In this document: one piece after another, positions 36,107-45,268 of the stretch
Layout: each line of letters opens with the position of its first letter
Position numbering within the stretch: position 1 is the first letter of the stretch
DNA from: Lunatibacter salilacus
GTDB taxonomy: Bacteria > Bacteroidota > Bacteroidia > Cytophagales > Cyclobacteriaceae
Reading direction: 5' to 3'
Length of the DNA stretch: 64,000 nucleotides
Assembly: GCF_009797935.1 (NCBI RefSeq)
Contig: NZ_VOLC01000009.1
Coordinates: 62,001 to 126,000, forward strand
Position numbers and translations under genes: made by a program
Notes under the pieces: model-generated
What the model saw: the letters and a program-made list of their open reading frames with translations, nothing else
Told to the model about the DNA's origin: nothing
The model's database searches: none

Positions 36107-37828
36107 TTAGTCTTGAATCCAGCTTTCCACTTCTTCTTTGGTAGGATTGGCGACGTCCAATTTCAACTTCTTTCTTCGTCCACAGATATCGTTAAAAAAT
36201 TTGCTTGCGTTCTGGTGCTTCAATTGTTCCAGCGTGTGAATATTCAGATCGCGCAACACCGGAATCAACCCCGCGGCAATACCCAAAGACATAAAATCCT
36301 CATCTGTTGCGATGTTGACTTTTTTCTCAGGCTTCAACTGAGGGAAAAACAGTACTTCCTGAATGGTGCTGTTGTCGGTTAGCAGCATGCATAGTCGGTC
36401 AATTCCTATTCCAAGACCGGAAGTCGGAGGCATGCCGTATTCTAGGGAGCGAAGAAAGTCCTCATCCATAGCCATGGCCTCGTCATCCCCTCTTGCGGCA
36501 AGTTTAAGTTGATCTTCAAAACGCTCCCGCTGATCAATGGGATCATTCAGTTCCGTATAGGCGTTGGCAATTTCCTTACCATTGACAAAGAGTTCAAACC
36601 GCTCTACAAGGCCCGGCTTATCCCGATGCTTTTTCGCCAGAGGTGTCATCTCTATCGGATAATCAGTAATGTAGGTCGGTTGTATCAGGTGCTCTTCTAC
36701 TTTTTCTCCAAATATCTCATCGATTAATTTGCCTTTACCCATGCTGCCGTCTACAGTAATACCAAGTTGGACACAGACTTGGCGAAGGCCTTCCTCATCC
36801 ATTTGGCTCACATCTATACCCGCATATTCCTTAATAGACTCGAACATGGTCAGTCTTCTGTAGGGTCCGGCAAATTCAATCACATTGTTGCCTACCTTGG
36901 ATTGGGTAGTCCCCAGGACAGCTTCAGCGATTTTCTCCAACAAATTCTCCACCATCTCCATCATCCAAATATAGTCTTTGTAGGCGACGTAGATTTCCAT
37001 GGAGGTAAATTCAGGATTGTGGGTACGGTCCATCCCTTCGTTTCGGAACATTTTCCCGATTTCATAGACACCGTCAAAACCGCCCACAATTAGCCTTTTT
37101 AAATAGAGTTCGTTGGCTATGCGCAAAAAGAGGGGAATATCGAGCGCATTGTGATGGGTTTGAAAAGGCTTAGCTGCCGCTCCTCCGTGTACCTGTTGCA
37201 GAATGGGGGTTTCCACCTCCAGCCAACCATGATCGTCAAAATAGCGGCGCATCTGCGAAATCACCCTCGAGCGAATGATAAATGTATCCTTCACTTCCGG
37301 GTTGACAATCAAATCAACGTATCGCTGTCGGTAACGAAGCTCCGGATCGGTAAATCCGTCATATACATTTCCCTCATCGTCCCGCTTTACCACCGGAAGT
37401 GGCTTTAGGGATTTGGACAAAATGGTCAGTTCTGTGACATGGAGGGAGATTTCGCCTGTTTGAGTAGTGAAGATAAATCCTTTCAGCCCGACATAATCAC
37501 CGATACCTAGTAGTTTTTTGAAAACCGTATTATAAAAAGTCTTGTCTTCATCCGGGCATAGATCGTCTCTGCGAACATATATTTGCAGCCGTCCAGTGGC
37601 ATCTTGGATTTCCGCAAAAGAGGCGGAACCCATGATCCGTCGGGACATAAGTCTTCCGGCTATTGAAATGCCTTTATAGTCGTTTTTTCGGTTTTCGTAA
37701 TTTTGGTGGATGTCTGCTGCGGTTACATTTACCGGAAATGAAATGGCCGGATAGGGATTGATCCCCATGCTGATCAGAGCTTCCCTGTCTTTTCGGCGCT
37801 CGATTTCTTGTTCACTCAATAATTGCAT
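36107..37828 (-). CDS. lysS: Lysyl-tRNA synthetase, class II
   Basis: Charges tRNA-Lys with lysine in the cytoplasm. 573 residues: N-terminal OB-fold anticodon-binding domain (about 50-165), then the class II core. Motif 2 is in [20 protein letters not shown] and motif 3 in [18 protein letters not shown]-terminal extension (about 505-573: [20 protein letters not shown] to WIQD) is the helix-hairpin-helix-like tail seen in Bacteroidota LysRS. It follows the proline dehydrogenase gene at 12 bp and is probably co-transcribed with it. Confidence 0.97.
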   Translation of the reverse strand: MQLLSEQEIERRKDREALISMGINPYPAISFPVNVTAADIHQNYENRKNDYKGISIAGRLMSRRIMGSASFAEIQDATGRLQIYVRRDDLCPDEDKTFYNTVFKKLLGIGDYVGLKGFIFTTQTGEISLHVTELTILSKSLKPLPVVKRDDEGNVYDGFTDPELRYRQRYVDLIVNPEVKDTFIIRSRVISQMRRYFDDHGWLEVETPILQQVHGGAAAKPFQTHHNALDIPLFLRIANELYLKRLIVGGFDGVYEIGKMFRNEGMDRTHNPEFTSMEIYVAYKDYIWMMEMVENLLEKIAEAVLGTTQSKVGNNVIEFAGPYRRLTMFESIKEYAGIDVSQMDEEGLRQVCVQLGITVDGSMGKGKLIDEIFGEKVEEHLIQPTYITDYPIEMTPLAKKHRDKPGLVERFELFVNGKEIANAYTELNDPIDQRERFEDQLKLAARGDDEAMAMDEDFLRSLEYGMPPTSGLGIGIDRLCMLLTDNSTIQEVLFFPQLKPEKKVNIATDEDFMSLGIAAGLIPVLRDLNIHTLEQLKHQNASKFFNDICGRRKKLKLDVANPTKEEVESWIQD

Positions 37829-37840
37829 ATCTTAATCTGT

Positions 37841-39043
37841 TTATGCTCTTTTCGGCAAGGATTTTCTCCTTGCGATTTCTTTTTTTATTTGAAGATACTC
37901 CCTACTGCTTTGTCCGGCTATGCCTGAATTTTCCTCTACCCTCCTGGAAAGGTAAGGAAGGACTTCCGCCACTGGTCCGTAAGGCAGGTATTTTGCTACG
38001 TTGAAGCCTGCCTTGGCTAGATTGAAAGAGATCGCGTCGCTCATGCCATAGAGCTGTGCGGAATAGACACGTTCGTCCTTGCGTTTCATGCCATGAAGGT
38101 CCACCAGTTCTGTAAGCACGTGGTTGCTCAGCTCGTTATGAGATCCGGAGACCAGAAAAACCCGTTGCTTATTGTTAATGCAAAATTGCAGGGCCTGATT
38201 AAAATCACGGTCGGTGGCCTCTTTATTGGGTTGTATGGGAGATGGGTATCCCTTTTCGCTGGCCCGATCACGTTCTTTCTCCATATATGCTCCCCTGACG
38301 AGTTTGGCTCCGAGAAAGTAGCCATTAGCCACGGCATCGTGATGTGTGTCTTTCAACTTGCGCAGCATGTCATGTCGGTAAAGCTGGTAGGTATTGTAAA
38401 CGATGGCCGTTTTTTGATTGTACTCCCTCATGGCATCTTTTACCCAACCGTCGATTACATCCTGAAACCAACTCTCTTCCCCGTCTACCATAATCCGGAC
38501 CTGGGCTCGGTATGCTTCTGCAAACAACTCCTTGATTCTTCTCTCCGCCCGGCCAAGCGCGTCCTGTTCCTCCTTACTTAATGCCTGCCCGGCCTGCACC
38601 TTAGTCAGAACATGGATATTGGCAATGCCGGAAACTTTGAATACCGCAAATGGAAGATGGTCCATTCTGCTTGCTTCCCGGATTGTTTTCAAGATTTCTT
38701 CCTTAGTTCGGTCATAGCTCGCTATATCAATTTTCCCCTCTACCGAGTAATCCAAAATAGTACCTACTCCGTAGGTAGCTAACTCTTCAATCTTTGGCCT
38801 ACATGCCGGAATGTCTTCTCCCCCGCAAAACTGTTCGAAGACGGTATATTTAACCATTCCTTTGATAGGCAACTTCCATTTTAAGCCCCAATTTGCCACG
38901 TTAATGGCAGTATGCAACCAAAACGGATAATGCATCAGGGTGAATAATCCGTACATTTTCCTCAACGAAGCATTACTCTTGTGGGCAAAGGCCACTTCCG
39001 TATTTTCAAAAGAAACGCTAGGTTTGGTATTCATCGATTTCAA
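37841..39043 (-). CDS. Proline dehydrogenase
   Basis: FAD enzyme oxidising proline to pyrroline-5-carboxylate at the membrane, feeding the respiratory chain. 400 residues, a stand-alone PRODH barrel. Key segments: FAVFKVSGIANIHVL, the substrate/FAD segment GAKLVRGAYMEKERDRA at about 245, and the C-terminal LPYGPVAEVLPYLSRRVEEN, which holds the conserved RRxxEN. A second start at the fourth codon is possible. The pyrroline-carboxylate dehydrogenase partner is not in this window. A promoter element lies 9-16 bp before the ATG. Confidence 0.94.
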   Translation of the reverse strand: MKSMNTKPSVSFENTEVAFAHKSNASLRKMYGLFTLMHYPFWLHTAINVANWGLKWKLPIKGMVKYTVFEQFCGGEDIPACRPKIEELATYGVGTILDYSVEGKIDIASYDRTKEEILKTIREASRMDHLPFAVFKVSGIANIHVLTKVQAGQALSKEEQDALGRAERRIKELFAEAYRAQVRIMVDGEESWFQDVIDGWVKDAMREYNQKTAIVYNTYQLYRHDMLRKLKDTHHDAVANGYFLGAKLVRGAYMEKERDRASEKGYPSPIQPNKEATDRDFNQALQFCINNKQRVFLVSGSHNELSNHVLTELVDLHGMKRKDERVYSAQLYGMSDAISFNLAKAGFNVAKYLPYGPVAEVLPYLSRRVEENSGIAGQSSREYLQIKKEIARRKSLPKRA

Positions 39044-39051
39044 TCAAGGTG

Positions 39052-39059
39052 CAAAGGTA
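39052..39059 (-). promoter_or_regulatory. Probable -7 promoter element of the proline dehydrogenase gene
   Basis: Minus-strand TACCTTTG followed by CACC, 9 bp before the ATG. The 19-bp -33 position does not read TTTG. A short or nearly leaderless transcript is implied. Confidence 0.5.
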
Positions 39060-39180
39060 TAAAAAAACAGACATTGACTCAGTTTTGTGTGGTGATTTGT
39101 AAGAGTTAATAGGCATGTGAATTGCTTTTTGTTAGTGAAAAGTCAAATTATTTTTTATATTGATTTAAATTTACGAATTC

Positions 39181-39630
39181 ATGGAAGGGATATTTAAAAA
39201 ACTCAACTACAAGGGTCAGCCCGTTGTTCATGTATTACAAGCTCCCGAATCTTTCAATACCGAACTGGCTGTGTTAGAGGGAAAAGCTACTATAGAACGG
39301 CATGCCACTGGGGAAATTCATTTTGTCATAGGATTCGTGCAGTTACGGGAAAAGCTTGATGCAATGGTGCATGAAATAGCCCCAAAACTGATGGGAGATG
39401 CGGTGTTTTGGATCGCTTATCCGAAGGGAAAATCCAAAAACTACACCTGTGATTTTAATCGGGATACAGGTTGGGAAGCCATGGGAAGCTATGGGTTGGA
39501 GCCCATAAGGCAAGTTTCCATAGATGATGATTGGAGTGCACTCCGCTTTCGGAAAGTTGGTTATATTAAGAGTCTAACCCGCAAATTCGGTGCGCTTTCA
39601 GAGGAAGGAAAAAAGAAAATCGGAAACTGA
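39181..39630 (+). CDS. Conserved hypothetical protein (DUF3052-like)
   Basis: 149 residues with no signal peptide or membrane segment, so cytoplasmic. The sequence has a KLNYKGQPVVHVLQAPESF start and a VFWIAYPKGKSKNYTCDFNRD segment, then GWEAMGSYGLEPIRQVSIDDDW, a pattern I associate with DUF3052-type proteins (a small beta-alpha fold). A ferredoxin-like or RNA-binding role is not supported. It stands alone between divergent proline dehydrogenase and a small lysine-rich gene. Confidence 0.75.
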   Translation: MEGIFKKLNYKGQPVVHVLQAPESFNTELAVLEGKATIERHATGEIHFVIGFVQLREKLDAMVHEIAPKLMGDAVFWIAYPKGKSKNYTCDFNRDTGWEAMGSYGLEPIRQVSIDDDWSALRFRKVGYIKSLTRKFGALSEEGKKKIGN

Positions 39631-39771
39631 CTCTAATGGGAATTGAGCTATCTGGATAAAGACCATGCTTGCGGGAAAATTGGTGAACTTGGGTGTTGAT
39701 CAAAAAAAATACTTGGATTTAAAAGGAATTGAGAATAATTTCTGGTAAATTTTCATCAAAATTAAAAGGCC

Positions 39772-39882
39772 ATGAGCAAAGATAAAGGTGAAAAAAAGGA
39801 TCCCAAAAAGAAAGGTAAAAGTTTACTGGAAAAGCGGGCGGATAAGAAAGTAAAGAAGGAAGACAAGAAAAAAAGTGGATAG
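39772..39882 (+). CDS. 36-residue lysine-rich small protein
   Basis: ATG at 39772; begins MSKDKGEKKDPKKKGKSLLE and ends KVKKEDKKKSG. Sixteen of 36 residues are Lys. Unstructured, possibly nucleic-acid-binding. Support comes from the typical small-gene setting and from a good terminator 35 bp downstream; no family is recognised. Confidence 0.5.
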   Translation: MSKDKGEKKDPKKKGKSLLEKRADKKVKKEDKKKSG

Positions 39883-39916
39883 TTTCTTCCAAAAAAAGTA
39901 TATCTTATTTAAATGG

Positions 39917-39946
39917 AAACCCCGGCCAATTGACCGGGGTTTTTTA
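39917..39946 (+). terminator. Terminator of the lysine-rich small gene
   Basis: Stem AAACCCCGG with CCGGGGTTT (9 bp) and an inner GG/CC pairing around CAATTG, then a T run. Confidence 0.88.
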
Positions 39947-39964
39947 ATGTTTTCTGTTTTTTCG

Positions 39965-40350
39965 GGTTACAGCATCCTACCGCATACCCACCATTTCTAT
40001 ATTCAGTGGCTCCTTAATAGACATCGTCTTTGAACATAATGGCTTGATAACCGCCATAAAAGACGGTGTGTCCCAGCATTCCAATCGATGGCCAATAGAT
40101 CCCCTCAAATACCGTTCATTCCCAGGTCAGCAAATCCGAGTAAGGCATCGGCTGCGATGGCCGCATTACCGGCACTTCCACCCTTTTTCAAAATTATCCT
40201 GAGTTGCAAATGGATGGTTGAAAGCCACAATCCCGTTTTGTGCCAATACCTCTGATCGGTTGGTAAAGGACTTGCTGGAAAGTCTATCTTCGGCTGAGAG
40301 TTTTTGAAGGCTGAATAGGCATAAAAGTAAAATAAAGCAAAGTTTTTTTT
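39965..40350 (-). pseudogene. Gamma-glutamyltransferase-family remnant (N-terminal part only)
   Basis: Minus-strand text from about 40290 reads EDRLSSKSFTNRSEVLAQNG then IVAFNHPFATQDNFEKG in one frame. After a frameshift near 40190 it reads KGGSAGNAAIAADALLGFAD and LGMNGI, then stop, GDLLAIDWN. Gamma-glutamyltransferases have SxSFTxRSEVxAxxGMVA, HPLATxxGLxILxKGGSAVDAAIAANAxLG and GIGGDLFAIVW at these places, so the second Gly of GIGGD has become a TGA. At most ~120 of ~550 residues are recognisable, and the catalytic Thr region is absent. The gene is degraded by at least one frameshift, one stop and a large deletion. Confidence 0.75.
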
Positions 40351-40736
40351 ATGGATGAATTTTTTTTTCGAGAGTGTTATTCCGGTAATGACAGGTCTGA
40401 TTCTAGCGTATGAATGAATTTAACACCTGCTTTTTTCATTTTAAGTCGTCAAATAATTATACGGCTATTCGTGATATAATGCGAAAAATATATCAGGTAA
40501 TTCAGATAATTATCGTAATACGGAGGAGTAATGATGGTTTGGGATTTATCCAGGTTTTAGTAACATCGAGAAAAACAAACATCTGTGTACCTGATGAGGC
40601 TATCGTGTCAATATTTATTTTCCTAAAAAATCTAAACAAGCAGGAGTAAATTAATCTTTACTATATGTTTATGTTCAAAAATTATGATTATCTTTAAACA
40701 AAAGAGCATTCAAATTAACCTAAAACATTAAAGAAC

Positions 40737-40913
40737 ATGAGTAAATTTCAGGAAGTTAAGACACTTATTGACGGCATGGAAGCTGATTTTGAGAAGTTTT
40801 ATGAAGCTAAAAACAAAGCGGCCGGAACCCGTATCAGAAAAGGATTGATGGACCTTAAAAACCTTGCACAGGACATTAGAAAAGAAGTGCAGGACATGAA
40901 AAACTCCGGTTAA
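40737..40913 (+). CDS. Histone H1-like (Hc1-type) small coiled protein
   Basis: 58 residues: begins MSKFQEVKTLIDGMEADFEK, then FYEAKNKAAGTRIRKGLMDL and KNLAQDIRKEVQDMKNSG. This matches the short Bacteroidota proteins related to the chlamydial Hc1 histone-like family (ADFxKFY, KxxAGTRxRKGMQDLKNLAQxIRKE). It should be helical and nucleoid-associated. A terminator follows 88 bp downstream. Confidence 0.85.
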   Translation: MSKFQEVKTLIDGMEADFEKFYEAKNKAAGTRIRKGLMDLKNLAQDIRKEVQDMKNSG

Positions 40914-41000
40914 TCTTAATCACTAATCCACTAAAATTAAAATTACAAAAATTACAATTATCACACCAAGTCTTTCATTTTCTTTTAGAAAGACTAGTCA

Positions 41001-41038
41001 GTGGAAAAACGGGTTAACTGCCCGTTCCACTTTTTTTT
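41001..41038 (+). terminator. Terminator downstream of the histone H1-like gene
   Basis: GTGG and AACGGG pair with CCCGTT and CCAC across an AAA bulge, then eight T. It explains why a GTG at 41001 should not be used as a gene start. Confidence 0.8.
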
Positions 41039-41042
41039 AAAA

Positions 41043-41297
41043 ATGATATTCGATATGGGAAAATTTATTGACGCAAAGCATGATGGGGTTTGTGTACAGA
41101 CCAAGAAGAAAATAAAAAAGGGAGAGCACATCTTTTACTTTCCTGGTAGAGGGATGTTTCATAGTGAGTCATTCATTTACCAAGAACACCTTAAAAACGG
41201 TTCTTTCCCATCCAATTCGGATGAAGGAAACCGCGATGGCAGGAATAATACTGACGATTTTCTTGTCATGGATGCCGTAGATGGATTGGTAAAATAA
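41043..41297 (+). CDS. Small hypothetical protein
   Basis: 84 residues from the ATG at 41043 (MIFDMGKFIDAKHDGVCVQT); the ATG at 41055 (MGKFIDAKHDG) is equally possible. A GTG further upstream lies inside a terminator. Lysine-rich middle part (KKKIKKGEHIFYFPGRGMF), then a hydrophilic tail. No domain recognised. It may be a real small gene, since coding bias (frame use, GRG and FYFPG segments) looks reasonable, but support is moderate. Confidence 0.5.
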   Translation: MIFDMGKFIDAKHDGVCVQTKKKIKKGEHIFYFPGRGMFHSESFIYQEHLKNGSFPSNSDEGNRDGRNNTDDFLVMDAVDGLVK

Positions 41298-41409
41298 TCG
41301 AAATTCTTTCTAAGATTTCCACTTCGCCTTATTGAAAAGTTCAGGTGCAAGGAGAATTGCGTTTGGAAATCATCGATAAGCAGATTTTAGCGCAAACGTA
41401 ATCAAGGAT

Positions 41410-41865
41410 TTACCACCCCATTTGTGTTCTTTTTTCTTCCCATCCGTGATCTATATACATGCCATATTTGTAGTCGGGATGGGTTTCATCTTTCGGACTT
41501 TCTTCGTAGATGCCGAACAGATCGTGATTTCCCATTCTGTTATACACTTTCATGTCAAACCCCTTACTCATTTCGGTGTAAAGGGTAAAAAGTGAGTCAG
41601 CCCTTTCTTGGTTGCCTCGCATGACATCATAAACTTGGTCACCGCCGCTCAGAATAAAATCAGGGTTGAGTTCATTTATTTTGTCTATCGCCAATTGGAA
41701 GCCTATGGGCGCATTCATTTCAGGCTTGAGGTGAACGTCTGTAAGAAAAACAAAGGTGGAGGTGCTATCTCTTGCTGAAGATTGGGACCAAAACGACTGT
41801 ATTGCTGATGCAAGTATCATTATAAAAGCGTAGAATCTCATTGTTTTGGAAATCTTTTTTTTCAA
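41410..41865 (-). pseudogene. Truncated secreted metallophosphoesterase
   Basis: 151 residues. A signal peptide (about 10-30) is followed by calcineurin-like motifs: FLTDVHLK (metal-binding DxH), ILSGGDQVYD (GDxx) and YNRMGNHDLFG (GNHD). It stops after RTQMGW at 41410. Full-length relatives of this kind carry on for about 150 more residues with the histidine motifs (GHxH), which are absent; nothing resembling them lies in the next 100 bp. An active enzyme is unlikely. It faces the same eroded stretch as the gamma-glutamyltransferase remnant. Confidence 0.75.
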
Positions 41866-42001
41866 AGTAATAACTATAATTACAATTGATACTGGTTAAC
41901 TCAAAATCGACGAAAGGCAGGGGATTTTTATAAAGACTGAGCGAAGCTACTGTCAGCTTTCTCTCTATGGACTAATTGGTTTTTCAGCTGTTAACTTTTT
42001 A

Positions 42002-42013
42002 ACCAAATATTTG
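42002..42013. promoter_or_regulatory. Perfect palindrome upstream of the third susC
   Basis: CCAAATATTTGG, 12 bp, AT-centred, about 205 bp before the susC ATG. Possible regulator site; no evidence for which. Confidence 0.35.
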
Positions 42014-42038
42014 GCGTTTTGAAAATAAATCTCTAAAA

Positions 42039-42050
42039 TGCAAACGATTG
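42039..42050. promoter_or_regulatory. LacI-type operator-like site upstream of the third susC
   Basis: GCAAACGATTGC, pairing at five of six positions with central CG, as in PurR/LacI-family operators. It lies between inverted 9-mers GGCGTTTTG (42012-42020) and CAAAACGCC (42052-42060). No LacI gene is adjacent. Confidence 0.5.
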
Positions 42051-42217
42051 CGCAAAACGCCTTTTTTCTCCGTGGAAACACCACATAATAGAACACGAAA
42101 ATGCATGATTTTAAAATTCTCAACATCCTTGGTTTTACTATATTCTATCCAATAATTATAAAATAAATTTATTAAAACGATTAACCAAACCTATTATTCA
42201 CATAAACCCATTTAAAT

Positions 42218-45200
42218 ATGTTAAATAGCTTACGATTGGATTTCTGGCTGCAAGAGTTGCTACACCACAGATGGCAACAGAATTTTAAGATTCTGCTTAC
42301 GTTAATTTTATTTCTAGTAGTACAATCGATTGCATTATCCCAACAATTGCAGGTAAGCGGAACGGTAATTTCCACTGCTGACGGAGAGCCTATTCCTGGT
42401 GTCACCATAGTTTACAAGGGTACATCTATAGGTACGACCACAGAAGTGGACGGGAAATATTCGCTTGAGGTACCTGACAGAGATGGAACTCTGATCTTTT
42501 CATTTATCGGGTACTCGGCCCAAGAGATTATCATTGGAGGAAGATCAGTCATAGATGTTTCCTTGGCTGATAACCTGCAAGACTTGGGAGAAGTCGTGGT
42601 GATAGGATACGGTACGGTGAAAAAATCCGATCTGACAGGATCAGTGGTATCAGTACGAGGAAGTGATCTGACCGCTATACCAGTAACAAACGCCTTGGAA
42701 GTAATGCAAGGAAAGGTTCCCGGGCTTGACCTTACCAAATCAAGCGGCCAAGCCGGTGCAGGATTGAATTTCAATATTCGGGGAAACCGCTCCCTGAATG
42801 CTGGCAATCAACCGTTAATCTTGGTGGATGGGATTATCTACGGATCTACAATGGACGTAAACCCCAATGATATTGCGTCTATAGAAGTACTTAAAGATGC
42901 GGCATCTACGGCCATATATGGTACTTTGGGTGCCAATGGCGTAATATTAATCACTACCAAAAAGGAGTGTTGAGGGAAAAAGTCAAATTTCGATCAACAG
43001 TTATTATGGCATTCAGTCAATGGGCGGCTATGCGGATATTATGACAGGACCGGAATGGGTAGACCTACGCAGGGAATCCCGCAGGACCGTCGGAGAATGG
43101 AATGGACCTGATGATGATGCAAACATTTTCAACCCCACCCAACTAGAAAACTTCAGAAACGGTGTTTATACAGATTGGGCAAGAGAACTTCTGGGGATGG
43201 GAAGTCAACAGAACCATCAAATTGGTATTTCTGGAGGAGATAAAAAGCTTTCATATTATTTCTCCATGGAGTATTTCAATGAAAAGGGACTGCTTGTAAA
43301 TGACGAATTGGACCGTTATAGTGGACGTATGACTGTTGATTATAAGGTTACCGACAGATTAAAATTGTCTACCAATCTGATGTACACCATCAGGGACCAT
43401 GATCGCCGGAGAGATCCACTAAATCAGGCAAACAAAATGAGCCCATTAGGTCCTGCTTTTGATGCTGAAGGCAATGTGCTAATCTTTCCTGTGGGCGATG
43501 CTTCGACCTTAAATCCGCTGACCGATCAGGTACCAGGAAATTATCAAGACAACGAAATGAACCGGAGATTTTTCGGAAATGTCAGCCTGGATTGGATGAT
43601 TTCTGACAAAATATCTTTTACTTCCAGACTTGGCGTAGACAATACAACGTCCAGAAGAGGGCTTTTCTCTGCTACCAATACCATAGAAGTAGGACCTAAC
43701 GGGCTTTCAATTGCCCGGCTTAACAACAGGTTTGCATCCAGAAACACTTGGGAAAATTTTGCAACCTATACGAATACTTTTGGAGATCACAACCTGCAGG
43801 TTCTATTGGGTCAGAGTATTTGGGCCACTACGAATGAAACCAGCTTTTCCGAGGGCAGGGACCTTCTTTCCCCTACCATGCTATATCAAAACATTGGTGC
43901 TACCCAAACGGCGGTGCGTGTAGGAAGTAACTATGATAGGACTTCGCTTGCTTCATTTTTTGGAAGGGTAAACTATAAGTACAAAGACAGGTATCTATTT
44001 ACAGGGGTATTAAGAACGGATGGATCTTCCGTACTTGCCCCAGGAAACAAATGGGGGTTTTTTCCATCGGCTGCCCTTTCCTGGATAGCCAAAGAAGAAG
44101 GTTTTCTTAGTAGCAATGACGCAATTTCGGAAATGAAATTCAGATTGAGCTACGGGGTTTCCGGCAACAGTGCGGTTTCGGCGTATCAGACTTTGGGAGG
44201 CTTGTCCAAAAGTACCTATGCCTTTGACAGGGGTGCTGCTGAATTACCGGCCTTCGGGTTTTACCCCTCTTTGATTGCAGCCTCCAATCTAGGCTGGGAA
44301 ACCACCGCATCTACCAACTTTGGAGTTGATTTTGGTTTTGCCAACAACCGCATTACCGGCTCCTTGGACTTGTATCAGCAGGATACCAAGGACCTTTTGA
44401 TGCAGCGGGCTTTGCCTACAACCTCGGGCTTTACTTCCTCATGGGATAATGTGGGCCGTACTCGGAACAGAGGGGTGGAATTATTGCTGAGCACCATCAA
44501 CGTGGACCGTTCGCAGGGACTAAGTTGGTTCACGGATTTTACCTTTGGAGCCAATAAGGAGGAGATAGTGGAGCTTGTCGAGGGTGATCGGGATTTGGCT
44601 AATGGTTGGTTTGTGGGATATCCCATATCTTCCTATTACGATTATGAAAAACTGGGAATCTGGCAACTTGGTGAAGAAAGCCTAGCGGCAGAAAACCAAC
44701 AGCTACCCGGCGAAATCCGAGTTAGAGACCAAGACGGTAATGGAGTAATTACTCCTGAAGACCGAACCATCATCGGAAGTAATGTACCCCGGTTTAGTGC
44801 TGGTGTCAATAACAGATTTTCGTACAAGGATTTTGAACTGAATGTCTTTGTTTTTGCCCGTGTAGGTCAGATGATCGTTAGTGAAGCCGCTGGTTCATAT
44901 AAAATTGACGGGTTGGAAAATGGACCAATGGTTGATTATTGGACCCCTGAAAACCCAACCAATTCCTATCCAAGACCGAATGCGGGCACAAGTCGTGCAA
45001 GTACAAGGTATTATAGTACGCTACGGTATGAGGACGGGTCTTTTCTTAAAATCAGGGACGTGACCCTAGCTTACAATTTACCAGCTCAGATTGCGCAACG
45101 GCTTTCTGTATCCAGGCTAAGGGTATATACCACGGCTAAAAATTATTTCGTTTGGAGCAACATGGGTCCTTATGATCCTGAGCGGGGAGGAAATTTGAGT

Positions 45201-45248
45201 TTCCCTATGACCAGACAGATGGTATTTGGCCTAAACATCGATTTGTAA
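42218..45248 (+). pseudogene. SusC/RagA TonB-linked transporter interrupted by a frameshift
   Basis: Frame 1 (42218-42973) carries a signal region, a CarboxypepD_reg-like domain (VSGTVISTADGEPIPGVTIV) and the plug to ANGVILITTKKEC, then stop. The rest, about 755 codons from SVEGKSQISINSYYGIQSMG to SFPMTRQMVFGLNIDL, continues in another frame to 45248. Deleting the A at 42966 restores ITTKKGVEGKSQ, the family consensus TTKxGxxGK. A single-base insertion is therefore the simplest cause. Beyond that point there is no further damage, and the whole would be about 1010 residues. It may be a recent mutation, a sequencing error, or (less likely) programmed frameshifting at the AAAAAGGA stretch. susD follows at 20 bp. 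Confidence 0.85.
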
Positions 45249-45268
45249 GACTTTAAACCCGCTTTCAC

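Noticed and set aside
40410-40649. 79-codon plus-strand frame between the GGT remnant and the histone H1-like gene
   Set aside because: AT-driven composition (many Ile, Asn, Lys), no recognisable segment, no promoter or terminator.
41001-41042. GTG at 41001 as the start of the small hypothetical gene
   Set aside because: It lies in the left arm of a terminator hairpin; the ATGs at 41043 or 41055 are better.
42012-42060. Inverted 9-mers GGCGTTTTG/CAAAACGCC as an intrinsic terminator
   Set aside because: The 31-nt loop is long and a LacI-type site is inside it; no gene ends just before it on the plus strand. A regulatory role is more plausible.
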